A DNA stretch of 64,000 nucleotides from Scleroderma bovista (taxonomy: Eukaryota; Basidiomycota; Agaricomycetes; Boletales; Sclerodermataceae): positions 124,001 through 188,000 of the forward strand of contig JAYMGJ010000029.1 of NCBI GenBank assembly GCA_037178675.1, given 5' to 3'. Shown piece by piece: positions 46,901 through 59,519 of the stretch. Below the pieces are notes generated by a model, which ran no database searches, was not told where the DNA came from, and saw only the letters and a list, made by a program, of their open reading frames with translations. The translations under genes were made by a program, and so were the position numbers. Position 1 is the first letter of the stretch. Each line of letters begins with the position of its first letter.

Positions 46901-48734
46901 GGCCGAATAGTCTGAGCGTAGTCTTCGACTTCGACTTTGTCGTCCTCTCCAGCGGTCTTCTCGAGGCCTAAATACAATTAGGAAATGCAGTATGAAGGAA
47001 TACTTGCTATAAGATGTACCTTGCAACTTGGTAAATGATGGTCCATCTTCAAAATCATCGTCCCAGTTGTCCGTCTGCTCTTCAGGAGGTTGGAGAACGA
47101 ATGGAGCCGTTTCACGAATTTTATCGACAAGGCCGACGGCTGCCATTGGTAGGGCAGCTACACTAACCTGGGGTTTGAGTGCCAGGGGAACAGACGTAGA
47201 CTGTTGGAGGCCCAGGACTGAGTGTTGCAGAAGCGGGACACCAGGCTTGTCACGAGTTACCCGGGTCGGCGAAGCAGGGGGACCGTCCATCAGAGGACGA
47301 TTCCCATGCTTTGAAGGACGGGTTGGAGCTGCAGCCATTAGAACATCCAAAGAAAAGTAATAGGGACTGTATTCACATTTCAAAGCCTCATTCCATTCTT
47401 GTACCTTCAGGACAGCTTCATCGAAGTTATAGTTAGTGGGAGGTTTCTTCGGTATTCCAGACGACGTTTTCGAGCTTCCGTCAAATGTATGGCCCTCCTT
47501 CCCAGCCTTCCCAGCAGACGAATTCAGCTGTTTCTTTGCAGAAACCATCCAAGGATGCTTCAGAAGCTTCTTGGCCGAAATGCGAAGGTTACAATCTTTT
47601 TGGAAACAATGAAGCAAGAAATCTTTGACGATCGGGGATGCACCATCGGGTATAGGTGGACAGTCATCCTGGACAATTCGGAAGAGCGCAGGCATAGGAT
47701 CTAGGAAATGGTACGGGGGTTTACCCTCCAAGAGTTCAATTACAACGCAGCCCACACTCCTATGGGAAATAGTTCATAAGAAACGGCGTTCTTCTGCCAG
47801 GTAGATGTCGCATACCATATGTCCGATGCTGTTGTTGCACCCGACTGCTCGATGACTTCGGGTGCCACTAGGATGAAAGTGTATCAACAGTGATCTCAGC
47901 AGTTTAAGGAACAGCCTTACTCCAATATGGGCTCCCAACAACAGCATCGTCACTAACGGCTCCTGTCGTAGTAGAACTAGCAACCCCAAAATCTGCCAGT
48001 TTCACACAACCGTCCTTGTTGGTCAGGATATTTGCGCCCTTGATATCGCGGTGTATAACACCCTGATCATGAAGATATACAAGGCCCTCTAGGACTTGAC
48101 AAATATACACAGCAACAAGATTCTCGGGGAACTTTCCGAAACGCTTGCATATGTTGTGCAAAGATCCATTCTCGCAGAACCTATTCTAGATCAATGACAG
48201 GTGTCCATCCAGACAAAGCGTACACACTCCAGAATGATGTACAGATATTCCGGGGTTTTGACGAAGCCTTTGTACTTGACGATGTTTGGATGCTAGTTCG
48301 ATGAGACGCTGCGACCGAGAGGTCAAACAGAAACGCTCACGATGAGATTCTTGAGCAAATCAATCTCTGACTGTGAAATTACATTATTCATAAGATAGGA
48401 ATGAACTTCGGGATAGATGTACCATGATCTGAGCGAGTTCTCCTTTGGGAATGTTGCTCAGCTGTATTTCCTTGACAGCGACGGTTTCACCAGTGGCCCA
48501 GTTAAGTGCCCCTGCAGAAAACGATGGTCAGAATACACGCTAGAAATGTTTCATGGATGAAACTAACGGTATACCTGTCCGAACGCACCCTTCCCGAGAG
48601 AATCACCAAGTTGCTAAGGAAAAATCAGCACTACATAAAGCCGTTGGATGGTGAGAATGGCGAACATAGTCATTGAGAAGCTTAGAGCTGCTTGCACGCT
48701 TTCTGGGACTTATGGATGAAGAGGAGGCCACCAT
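43951..48734 (-). CDS. SepH/Cdc7 septation-network protein kinase
   Basis: STE-type kinase of the septation initiation network (S. pombe Cdc7, Aspergillus SepH, budding yeast Cdc15). Exon 1 starts [20 protein letters not shown] and ends NDY. The next begins [14 protein letters not shown] (Gly loop). Kinase motifs: [20 protein letters not shown] (Lys), [12 protein letters not shown] (catalytic Asp), [36 protein letters not shown] and [15 protein letters not shown] long disordered Ser/Pro linker follows, with [12 protein letters not shown] acidic segments. The C-terminal half is helical, armadillo/HEAT-like, for example [40 protein letters not shown] and [20 protein letters not shown]. The tail is basic and Ser-rich, ending [11 protein letters not shown]. 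More than a dozen short introns. Over 1,200 residues, as in the family. Confidence 0.87.
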
Positions 48735-50081
48735 GGTTTACAACCAAGGTGCTGGGCAAGAATGTGACGGGGTAGCGAGAGTGCACCCTCCGAGGCCGAG
48801 CTCACGATATTTAAAGGGTATCGGATGCAAATTGATCCAGACAAAAGAAAGACAGGGGAACAATGGCCCTCGAGTCTCCGTCGGGGTCGCGTCCTGCGCT
48901 GACGAGTAGTAGCAAAGTAGGTAGTGTTGGGCAGACGTGCTGTGGCAAAGGACTAACTTGTTCCGATTTGGAAACATCGGTCGTTACACTAGCTCACGTG
49001 ACAAACCCCTGAGACAGAAATATTCATCTGTGCTTCACAAAGCATTTGCACTTTATCCACCAAAGTTTACCACATGAAGCCTTGCACTCAAGTTTGTGCG
49101 CATTGAAATGGGTTGACAGGGTTGCGGAGTGCTGCAGCCACAAATACATATGTAACAGGTTGTGCAAATGTGAATATTTGAATTCTGCCATGCTTCAATC
49201 CCCTCCACCAACTTGTCGCCGATCACGAAGTATGCATGCTTGACCTAACATTTTTTGCGTACAAAGAGTGACGGGCGACGCAGCACTAGTTTTCAAGTCG
49301 AAGCTTTCCCCTCAACAATAGAGAACCAGCCGAATTCAACCATTCTTCGCTCCGACTCGATTATTGGAGGATGCATACTTGCATGCGGAATGATGGGTCA
49401 CTTAGCAATGCTATGCACCTCCCAACCCTACCCAATGCAATACACTCGACTCCAGGTAGGATTGATGGAAGCTGCCCAGAAGCTGCCTCACTGATATCGC
49501 AACCAGTACATTCGGTGGCTATGACGCTTTGCAGGCTCACATGGTGCGATCTAAATCCTAGTGCATGATGTGCTTTTCTTGATGATTGAATTTTGATCTA
49601 TTCCAACAACAAGTTTAATGGTTAGGACTACCGCTGGCGAAACAATTATTTATGCCAGGATGCCCTTCGTCGACGGGGCTTTTGCATTTTCTAAACTTTG
49701 GCACCGACTCCGTGAGATGATGTAAGTAGGCTGTGATCCAAAACGGTGATATGATCCAACTGGCTGTGCTTCATGATCAGTCGGATCAGTGGAAAGTTGA
49801 TGATGACGGGTAAGTACAGTGCCATCCACTGAGGGATTTAAAGGTTGGGTTCATCATCGTATTTCTCCAGCCTTGTTCCATTTCATTCGGCTCACAGGTA
49901 CTCTCGTAAGTTCTCCCTTCCTAGCTTCAAGGTCTAGCGTCAGGGATAATCAGACCCCATTAGCATTTTTCTGTGTTCGTTCATTATTATCAGCGGCTCC
50001 TTGACGGACTGTTCCAACGTTCGAGTCACTCCTTGGTCATACTCAAGTTAACCTGAACTATTCACGTATTTTTCTCACACA
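48735..50081. promoter_or_regulatory. Intergenic region between SepH kinase and peptide precursor
   Basis: About 1.35 kb between divergent start codons. No gene recognised. The last 250 bp, with pyrimidine-rich tracts and an intron-like GTACTCTCGTAAGT, may be the 5' leader of the precursor gene. Confidence 0.4.
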
Positions 50082-51130
50082 ATGCGTTCCACGACTACCG
50101 TTTCTGCTCTTTTCGTGGTGGCTGCTATTGTCCCAGTCTTTGCCGCCCCTGCCGCCATTCTGTAAGTATTCCGTATCAATACTCTCTCGTTTGGACAGCA
50201 CCGCTGACCCCCTTTTCAGTGACAAGAAATCGCCGAGGGTTAAAGCAACCTCAGTTCCTCTAGCACCCGCCATGGCTGCGAAGAGGTGGACCCCTCCTCC
50301 GATCCCATCGTGTTGGTGGACCCGCAGCTGCAAGAGGCAGGTCATGCAATCAGAAATGAGGGAGGTCATGGGCGGCGGTCTTGAACAAGAGCTCATTACC
50401 CCGGAGGAGGAATCCACTCTTGGCCAGCTCCCTCAGTAAGTTTGCGCTCTACTAGGGCCATGTTCCTATGTTGATGTTGTACGAGTCCTTTGCAGAGGGA
50501 TGTCACCTCGGATCAGCGGGCGGGTGAACAAGAGGGCGTGATCACTGGAAACATCAAGAGGGATGTCGAGTCTGATGCCTTAAGCCTTGTCAATGCCGCT
50601 CTCAGCAGGGGTATCATTACTCAAGCTGAAGCTTCTGCGTTGACGGATATGATCAAGTAAGTAGATAAGTATCATTTGAGCACTCCCCCCTAATTTTGGC
50701 CACTTTTTTTTTAGCTCCAACACCGACCCATCACAGTTGCAGAATTTGCTCAGCACGCAGACCTCGCAACTGAGCGACCTTGGAGCGACTCCGACGACGA
50801 AGCGGGATACAACCGACGTGACGGTAACCACAGTGGAAGGCTTGATCAACCAGGCAGTACAGGCTGGTTCCATTACTCAGGATGAAGGCACTGCTCTGAT
50901 TGCACTCCTCCCGTGAGTAATTGCCGATTCCATGCTCGCCGGTCGCCCTTAGCTGATGCTGGCATAGGACATACACGCCACCTGAACTGCAGTAACTTGC
51001 TATCACCATCCAGAGTGTGCTTAGCACGGTGAACTCCAAGAGGTGGGCTCCCCCTCCCCTCCCCTCTCCTCCTCCGATCCCATCTTGTTGGTGGACACGC
51101 AGCTGCAAGCGGTTGGTTGACCTCGACTAA
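50082..51130 (+). CDS. Secreted repeat precursor with Kex2-type Lys-Arg sites
   Basis: Not a family I can name. Exons 50082-50161, 50220-50435, 50498-50656, 50715-50912 and 51016-51130 give 255 aa. The first 22 residues are a signal peptide (MRSTTTVSALFVVAAIVPVF, then AA). Six Lys-Arg pairs follow, the cleavage signal of the Golgi protease Kex2. Two Trp/Pro-rich segments are flanked on both sides by Lys-Arg: WTPPPIPSCWWTRSC, and a longer version (WAPPPLPSPPP then IPSCWWTRSC). Helical spacers repeat: LITPEEESTLGQL, GIITQAEASALTDMI, SITQDEGTALIALL, and each is followed at once by an intron. The last exon is uncertain. An earlier acceptor (after 50967) reaches a TAA at 50993-50995 and gives a 226-residue form without the second peptide. 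Likely a peptide signal, effector or cyclic-peptide precursor. Confidence 0.75.
50287..50331 (+). other. Predicted released peptide 1
   Basis: Encodes WTPPPIPSCWWTRSC (15 residues) between Lys-Arg codon pairs at 50281-50286 and 50332-50337. Two Cys residues five apart could form a disulfide ring. Release by Kex2 is inferred from the flanking sites. Confidence 0.6.
51044..51106 (+). other. Predicted released peptide 2
   Basis: Encodes 21 residues, WAPPPLPSPPP then IPSCWWTRSC, between Lys-Arg pairs at 51038-51043 and 51107-51112. The last ten residues are identical to peptide 1, and the proline tract is expanded. It is translated only if the acceptor at 51015 is used or the upstream TAA is bypassed. 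Confidence 0.5.
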
Positions 51131-51703
51131 TAGGGCGTATGAGTAGCCTAGTTTCAAGATATAATTTTTATGAACAAACACAGATGTAATGGAACCCATA
51201 TTTCAGAGGCTCACTTCACTCCCATGTGCTACTTGGTCTAATGTCTGCAACCGTGGCCTAGGCCCTGTTCTAATGATGCTGGGTTTGGATTGTCCACAAG
51301 TGATATGAGTCCACTCAGAATTTCTCGTGAAGGAGCCTGGTCAAACTCCAGGCAAAGATTTGCCATGTTCAAGAAGTCCTTAATCAGACTAGACTCATCT
51401 GGTAAGTGTGACAGTTGGGCAAGATCATTGCACCTACTCGATGTCTCAGCACCGCTGCGAAGGTTCGACAGACACAAGCTCAAGCAACGCGTCATAGAGA
51501 CATAGTAGTAATTAAATGAAATGAACTGATATTACGGCCGACTACGACAATTGAGCTCAGGTCAACAAGACCTTGCCAACCCCTGAAATGTTTCTTAGAT
51601 CACGTGATACAAACGCGTAGACAAAATCCAACCGCGACTTGCGTGCAACAAGTCGCCGTGGCTCACTCTCTGTTGCACTACAACGCGTACTGCATCTACT
51701 GAC
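51131..51703. other. Intergenic, no gene seen
   Basis: About 570 bp between the precursor and the Aurora kinase gene, both on the plus strand. No gene. It includes the Aurora promoter. Confidence 0.45.
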
Positions 51704-53049
51704 ATGGCTTCGATCGCATCTGTTACCAAGCAAATCGCGGCTCTGGACATTTCGTCAAAAAAACCAACAAATCATCGGTCTGGTCACACAAAACAATCAA
51801 GTCAGACAAACGTCGCCAAGCTTCTTACCAAGTATGCTGCACCGAATCCCCCGCCGAAACCACCACCACCATCTACCCTCCGAAACCAGACTACCGCAGA
51901 CAAGCCAGAAACATTACCACCAAAAGCTGCTCGAAAGCTCCCTGTTGACATTGGGAAATATGATGGCGGGTTCGAGATTGATAATGAAAAACGTGGTGAA
52001 AAGGTGTACGGCGAGGCCGCTGAGGATCTTGCACTGGATTCAAGTACGTTGAGGTGAGTAGCTATTATGTACCCCGATCGTCTCCCTCTGACGCATTTGC
52101 AGAACACGCCCTACCCGTGAATGGAAGCTCAATGACTTTGACATCGGTCGTCCCCTCGGCAAGGGAAAGTTCGGTCGTGTTTACATGGTCCGCACCAAAT
52201 GCGAGCCACACTATATCGTCGCGCTCAAGTGCTTATACAAATCCGAGATTGTGCAATCACATGTGGAAAAGCAGATCCGAAGAGAAATAGAAATTCAACA
52301 AAATCTCCGTCACCCTAACGTCCTCCGGTTATATGGCTACTTCCACGATGAAAAGCGGATATTCCTCATGCTCGAGTTTGCTGGCCAGGGTGAACTGTAT
52401 AAGCAGCTGAGCAAGAGGGGGAGGTTCACCGAAAGACGCAGTTCACGGTACATTGACCAAATGGCGGACGCACTCCAGTACTTGCACTTGAAGCATGTTA
52501 TCCACAGGGACATCAAGCCAGAAAACTTGCTTCTTGGTATCAATGGCGAGTTGAAGATTGGAGATTTTGGTTGGAGTGTTCATGCTCCTGGCAACAGACG
52601 GATGACACTTTGCGGGACGCTTGATTATCTCCCTCCGGAGATGGTGGAAGGGAAAGAGCATAATGAGAAAGTTGATTACTGGGCTCTCGGAGTGCTCACA
52701 TACGAGTTCCTTGTCGGACATCCACCATTCGAGGATAAGAGTAGCGTACATGGTTAGTGTCCATTGCATCGATCAGTCCACCGTGCGGTTAACTGCTAAC
52801 CAACATTGCAGCGACCTATCGACGCATCGCCAGAGTGGATCTCAAGATACCTCCGGAAGTTTCACCAGACGCGAGGGACCTCATATCAAAGGCAAGTCTA
52901 TTTTCCGAATAAGCAGGATGGTTGGTCATCTTCTGCAGCTCCTGAAACACAATCCGGAAGAGCGACTTCCATTGAGCGAGGTATCCCGGCACCCGTGGAT
53001 TGTCAAGTACCGGACAAAGGGAACTTCGAAGGGTGGCGGTGAGGCGTAG
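51704..53049 (+). CDS. IPL1: Aurora kinase (Ipl1/Ark1)
   Basis: Mitotic Ser/Thr kinase of the chromosomal passenger complex. The N-terminal 115 residues are disordered, Pro-rich and start [20 protein letters not shown]. After the first intron the kinase domain begins [20 protein letters not shown]. Motifs: [11 protein letters not shown] (Lys), [26 protein letters not shown] (the Aurora-specific WSVHAP), activation loop [16 protein letters not shown] with the phosphorylatable Thr, and [20 protein letters not shown]. Later exons give [20 protein letters not shown], and [20 protein letters not shown] near the end. Domain length and order are normal. At least three introns after exon 1. No damage seen. 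Confidence 0.93.
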
Positions 53050-53362
53050 AGGTGTCATCGGAGCTTCCTGGAGGTGCTTGGTTCTCATCACCGTCGTGCA
53101 CGGATCACTCCTTTCGAAGTTGTTGTATGTACTATTCTCACTAGTCAAAATCCTGGCTTTCCTCGCTCCCGGTTTGTCCCATGAATAGGGAACCGAACGA
53201 GACTGCGAACGTAAGTTGGGCAGATTTTCGTCGATCAAAGGTTATGTGGTTGCCACGTGCTGGCCCACAGTGAAAAAACGACTGTCTTTCTGAACTGCAG
53301 TCCTTTTGCCAGCCATTATCAACTACTCGCGTCCAGTTTCTCAGTTCTTGTCGCTGTACGAT
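53050..53362. promoter_or_regulatory. Spacer between Aurora and Ypk1-like kinase genes
   Basis: About 310 bp on the same strand. Holds the Aurora 3' end and the promoter of the next kinase. Nothing else seen. Confidence 0.4.
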
Positions 53363-55521
<2,159 letters not shown>

Positions 55522-55699
55522 AATATACCCCAGCTATAAATCGGGCATTTATTCGAAAGACTGACTGTTTGGCTTTTCTTCATTTTGACCTCGATGCATG
55601 GCTGCTTTTTAGCTTTGGATGTGTGGCTTGTCTTGTCTGCCTTGGATCAGAATTACTTGTACATAGAACGACAATAATCTCAAATATAAGTTGTGAAGG

Positions 55700-56902
55700 A
55701 TGACTAATCATACCTCGATGGCCACTGTCACTCATATCATCCGCTCTGAGTACGACTCAGCAGACCGTGAAAGACTCGAGCGCGAAACAGGGCAGCTCGA
55801 CGAAGACGCTGACCCATGGCAGACGGAATCATCCTTTTCTGCTCAACGCCGACTTCGTGTCGTACCCACTTTTGTCCCGGCCACGATACAGTATGATGAA
55901 TGGGGAGAACCATCACCATCGACCCTATTGTCTACTGCTAGACGGTCTGAGACGGACAGCGCATCTACAGAAACTGCGCAGTGGTACAAATCTCTCGCCA
56001 GGACTCATGCGCCGAATCCAATCCGCAATGATGCCCTGCAATCCCCCGCGCAGCGTTCGTCCAGTGCGCCGGCTTCAGAGGACCCACCAAAGCACACGAA
56101 ATCGCAGCATAATAGAGAAGCCATCAACAAAAATAATTGGTTCATCCGCAGAGCATTGCGCTCGGAGCCTAGTACGCCCCCATCTTCCTCAGCAGCATTT
56201 TTAGCAGACATCCTCGCCCGGGATCCTCCTCCGCTTCCCTCTGAGCAGCGATACAAGCCGCCAGTGTGGCTCCATATTGGACCGTCGAACAAAGGGTTTG
56301 CCATGTTACAACGAAGTGGCTGGAACGAGGGCGAAGGACTCGGTGCACATACAGCCAGATTCTCCGATGCACACTCCACTGGGGCAGTGTTAGAGACTGA
56401 GACACAGATGGAGGTTGGAGAAGCGTCATCTCGGTTAACTACCCGGCACGGGACGTCCTCTGCTAAAGGGAAAGAACGGGAAGGGGCTATGCTGTACCAA
56501 CGTGTAACTGCGGTAGCAGCAGACGTCATTGACCTCACAACTCAGTCAGATTCCGAACTGGATGAAGAGGTGGCTGCTCCGTCTCATCCAGATATGCCTA
56601 CCCAATTGCCTCACGACACATCTACATCTTCTCACGAGCAGAAGTCGTTGCTCACCCCAATTCCAACGGTTCTCAAGGCAGACCGACTTGGCATTGGCTT
56701 AAAGGCGAAAACTGAGGGACCTTATAGACAATCCAAGAAGCGCGTGACGCATAATGCGTCGGCGTTGACGAGACACATTCGGGCTTCAGAAGAGATGCGG
56801 AAGAAGAAGGCGGAAATGGGCAGGGGGAGAAGGGGTTTTGCAAAATCGCACAAACGAGAAGAGGAGAAACGGAAATGGATGCTAGCATATTTCAATGAGT
56901 AA
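55700..56902 (+). CDS. G-patch domain protein
   Basis: Single-exon frame of 400 codons, which may start at the second Met (MATVTHIIRSEY). The G-patch, an RNA-helicase cofactor motif, is at about residues 199-218: NKGFAMLQRSGWNEGEGLGA. A second Gly-rich piece, LKADRLGIGLKAKTEGPY, near residue 330 completes the domain in this split arrangement, as in GPANK1-like proteins. Between them AADVIDLTTQSDSELDEE fits a SUMO-interacting motif (VIDLT followed by acidic residues). The C-terminus is highly charged (EEMRKKKAEMGRGRRGFAKS, then HKREEEKRKW). Probable nuclear RNA-processing role by family; the specific partner is unknown. Confidence 0.82.
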   Translation: MTNHTSMATVTHIIRSEYDSADRERLERETGQLDEDADPWQTESSFSAQRRLRVVPTFVPATIQYDEWGEPSPSTLLSTARRSETDSASTETAQWYKSLARTHAPNPIRNDALQSPAQRSSSAPASEDPPKHTKSQHNREAINKNNWFIRRALRSEPSTPPSSSAAFLADILARDPPPLPSEQRYKPPVWLHIGPSNKGFAMLQRSGWNEGEGLGAHTARFSDAHSTGAVLETETQMEVGEASSRLTTRHGTSSAKGKEREGAMLYQRVTAVAADVIDLTTQSDSELDEEVAAPSHPDMPTQLPHDTSTSSHEQKSLLTPIPTVLKADRLGIGLKAKTEGPYRQSKKRVTHNASALTRHIRASEEMRKKKAEMGRGRRGFAKSHKREEEKRKWMLAYFNE

Positions 56903-57166
56903 GATCACGCTACATCGTTCTTCCGCGAAAGGACTGTCATGATGATATTGGATATTCCATTCTTTGATCCATTGTGGTTTGTGTGCTATGCTATGAATAT
57001 GTACTTGTCGAGCAGCAAAAAAGCCGTGAAACCAAATTGTTGATAAATACATACCAGGCGCTGTGCTCGGTGCTCGTGTCGTCAATTATAAATATATGCT
57101 ACAAAAATGGTGGGTGATGAGGGGCAACGAAGAGAGTAAATGACAATGAGTGTCAGCCATGCCAGA

Positions 57167-59060
57167 TCAGGACAGCACAGGCTCTCCCCACATCCCTTTG
57201 ACTGACTCGCAACGAACGTCACGAACGTACATTCGAAGCCATTGGACCATCTCCCTGCTGATCTGGTGACAGCGTGTTACATCGATCGAAGATAACCGAC
57301 GCGGGCCGGGTACGGGACTGCTACATCGTGCTGACGTCAGAGAATGGATATAAGCAGACGCAGACGCAGACGAGACAGGCCGAGAGACAGCGGTCGCCGA
57401 AACGGATGTCAGCTGCGATGGTTTCCCGGAAAGACGAGACTCCACAAGTGTCCGCAAAGAATACCATTCCAGAGTGGTGCATCCGTCAAAGTTCAATCGA
57501 TCAAGTTTTGGACAGACCCATGGATGAGAGGCAGGTGGCGTAGAAAGGTTCTATGACAGATCGATGAACAATACTAGTCATGATAGAATCCGAATTCGTT
57601 ACCTTGAGAAGAAAGTATGAGATATCTTCGACATCCACCAGCTCAAGGGTCGTGAGGGACATCAGCCGCTTGAGTAAGTTGACGAACTTGTGCTCGTTAA
57701 AGAAACTTGACTCGATGCGCAGATGTCGCAGAGGGAGGGACGTCAGAGATTGCTGTCGCAAATGCTCTATGATGGGCGTCATGTTGTCCAGATAACTAAG
57801 TTCGAGGGACTCTAAAGCGGGGAAAGAGATCTGACTAAGGAGTAATCTTGTGCGTATGTTACCAGCGTAATAGAAAGAGGCTTTGGTCAGTCGTGGAAGC
57901 TTGACAATTTTGACTGTCGAAAACTCCTGGTCGAGAGCGGTGATAGGGGAGTCGACATCCGATATGTTACGGAGGGTAAGCTCTTGGAGGTCGGGGCAAG
58001 CACGAAGAATGTCGAGGAGGGTATCGACAGACGGCGAAAAGCCATTCCAATACCCAACCAAGTGAAGGACATTTAGTCCAGACACGATGCGCCGGTCCCA
58101 GCCAAAGTTGAAGGAGGTGAAGGAGCACGACTTGAGCCGCGGTGTGTAGCCATTGAACAGGGGAAGGCAGGGACTGGAGTAGTGGTCATCCTGCATGGAG
58201 TGGTAGACACATATTGAGAGCGTCTCCAAGAAGGGAGCGTCCTCCTGGCACCGTAGCAAAGCGGCGTGGACTTGGGGTCTGTTGGGTACGCTAAGGCGGA
58301 ACGACCTGGTGCGCCAAAGGGCAGGGCGAAGAAGATCCATGGCACGAACGATGTGCTCGGTGACAGTTGAGGGATCATCGACGCGAGGATTGAAGTTAAT
58401 GCTAACATCGAGACGAACTGACTTGGACCGAGCCAACCTGCGACGGGCCTTTTCGAGAGAACCATGAGGGCTGATACAAATTGTCGACCAGAGCTCTGGT
58501 GTATTGACGGCGACATCTCTCCAGTAGCGGCATACGAGCATGAGACTGGACACAAGCAGCGGGTCTTCATCTTCTGCATCACAAACTCCAGTGACGAAGA
58601 TCAACGACAAGAGCTCTTCCGGGAGACGGAAGATGGGAGACTGGGAGCGGACAGCCTGGTCCAGGTGCGACTCGAGCTCCTGACGTTGACTAAGCAAGGA
58701 AGCCATCTGGGTGTCTAATGAATCAAGGGCTTCCCTTAGATGTGAGATCATGACACCTGGGTTGTGTTTCCATTCTGGTCTCTCCCGGTAGGTGGTCACA
58801 GGGAAGTCAAAGTCGGAAGAGTAAGAGGTGGTGTTGTGGGCACCAAGATTCAGTGATGAGACGGGCTTAGAGACCACATGGATGTCCTCGTACGGTGGAG
58901 GGGGTGAAGACGGCGATGGCGATGACGAAGTAGACGTCGAGGAAGATGTGCTGGGTGGACGGGAGAAGTACATGGGTTTTGCGTGTGCTAAGTTGGATCT
59001 GTCTCTCGTGGAAGCAAAGACACGCTGGGTGTCAATGGAGCTGGGGGCTGACCACTGCAT
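57167..59060 (-). CDS. F-box protein with leucine-rich repeats
   Basis: Member of the large agaricomycete F-box family, presumably an SCF ubiquitin-ligase adaptor. The N-terminus has a Ser/Pro-rich stretch, then a coiled segment (SLDTQMASLLSQRQELESHL), then the F-box: FRLPEELLSLIFVTGVCDAE with VCRYWRDVAVNTPELWSTI. Irregular Leu-rich repeats follow, for example PDLQELTLRNISDVDSP and FPALESLELSYLDNMTPIIE. An intron after DVEDISYFLLK is spliced in phase 0 to NLSTPPASHPWVCPKLDRLN, adding about 120 residues to the stop at 57167. Without splicing the frame would stop at 57501, giving a shorter product. No signal peptide. Substrate unknown. Confidence 0.85.
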
Positions 59061-59519
59061 GGTGACAGGGGAATAAGAGATGATCGATTGGGCGTTTATC
59101 GATTCCTTGGGCTACGTCGTCTGGCCTGCGTTGTACTTCGCGAAGGTCGTCGGATTTCCTTAGTGCGTGCTAGGATTAGCTATTAGTGCCTGTTCAGCGA
59201 CCTCCGAAGCACACACCTCTCCGTGCACATCATCCCCGCGAGAGGGTAGTCTGGAGGGCGTGGGTGGAGAGGAGTGCGTCTTATAAGTGAAACCGAGGCT
59301 GAGAAATATCAGAGCTGGAGTGCATCGAGGTGCACGAGGCCGGGAGCATGTCGCTGTGTCTGACTGCAGGAGGACATTCCGGGCTGATGAAGAGCTGCAA
59401 CGTGGGGCGGTAAAATAGCATGCTGACACGAGGAGACACAACGAGGACGGAAACGTGCACACGCCGTGGGCTCGACCTTCCATACAGAACCGCGTGGCAA
59501 CCGACGGAACCGGCCACAT
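59061..59519. other. Intergenic, no gene seen
   Basis: About 460 bp between the F-box gene start and the 3' end of the PQ-loop gene, both minus strand. No supported gene. Confidence 0.4.
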
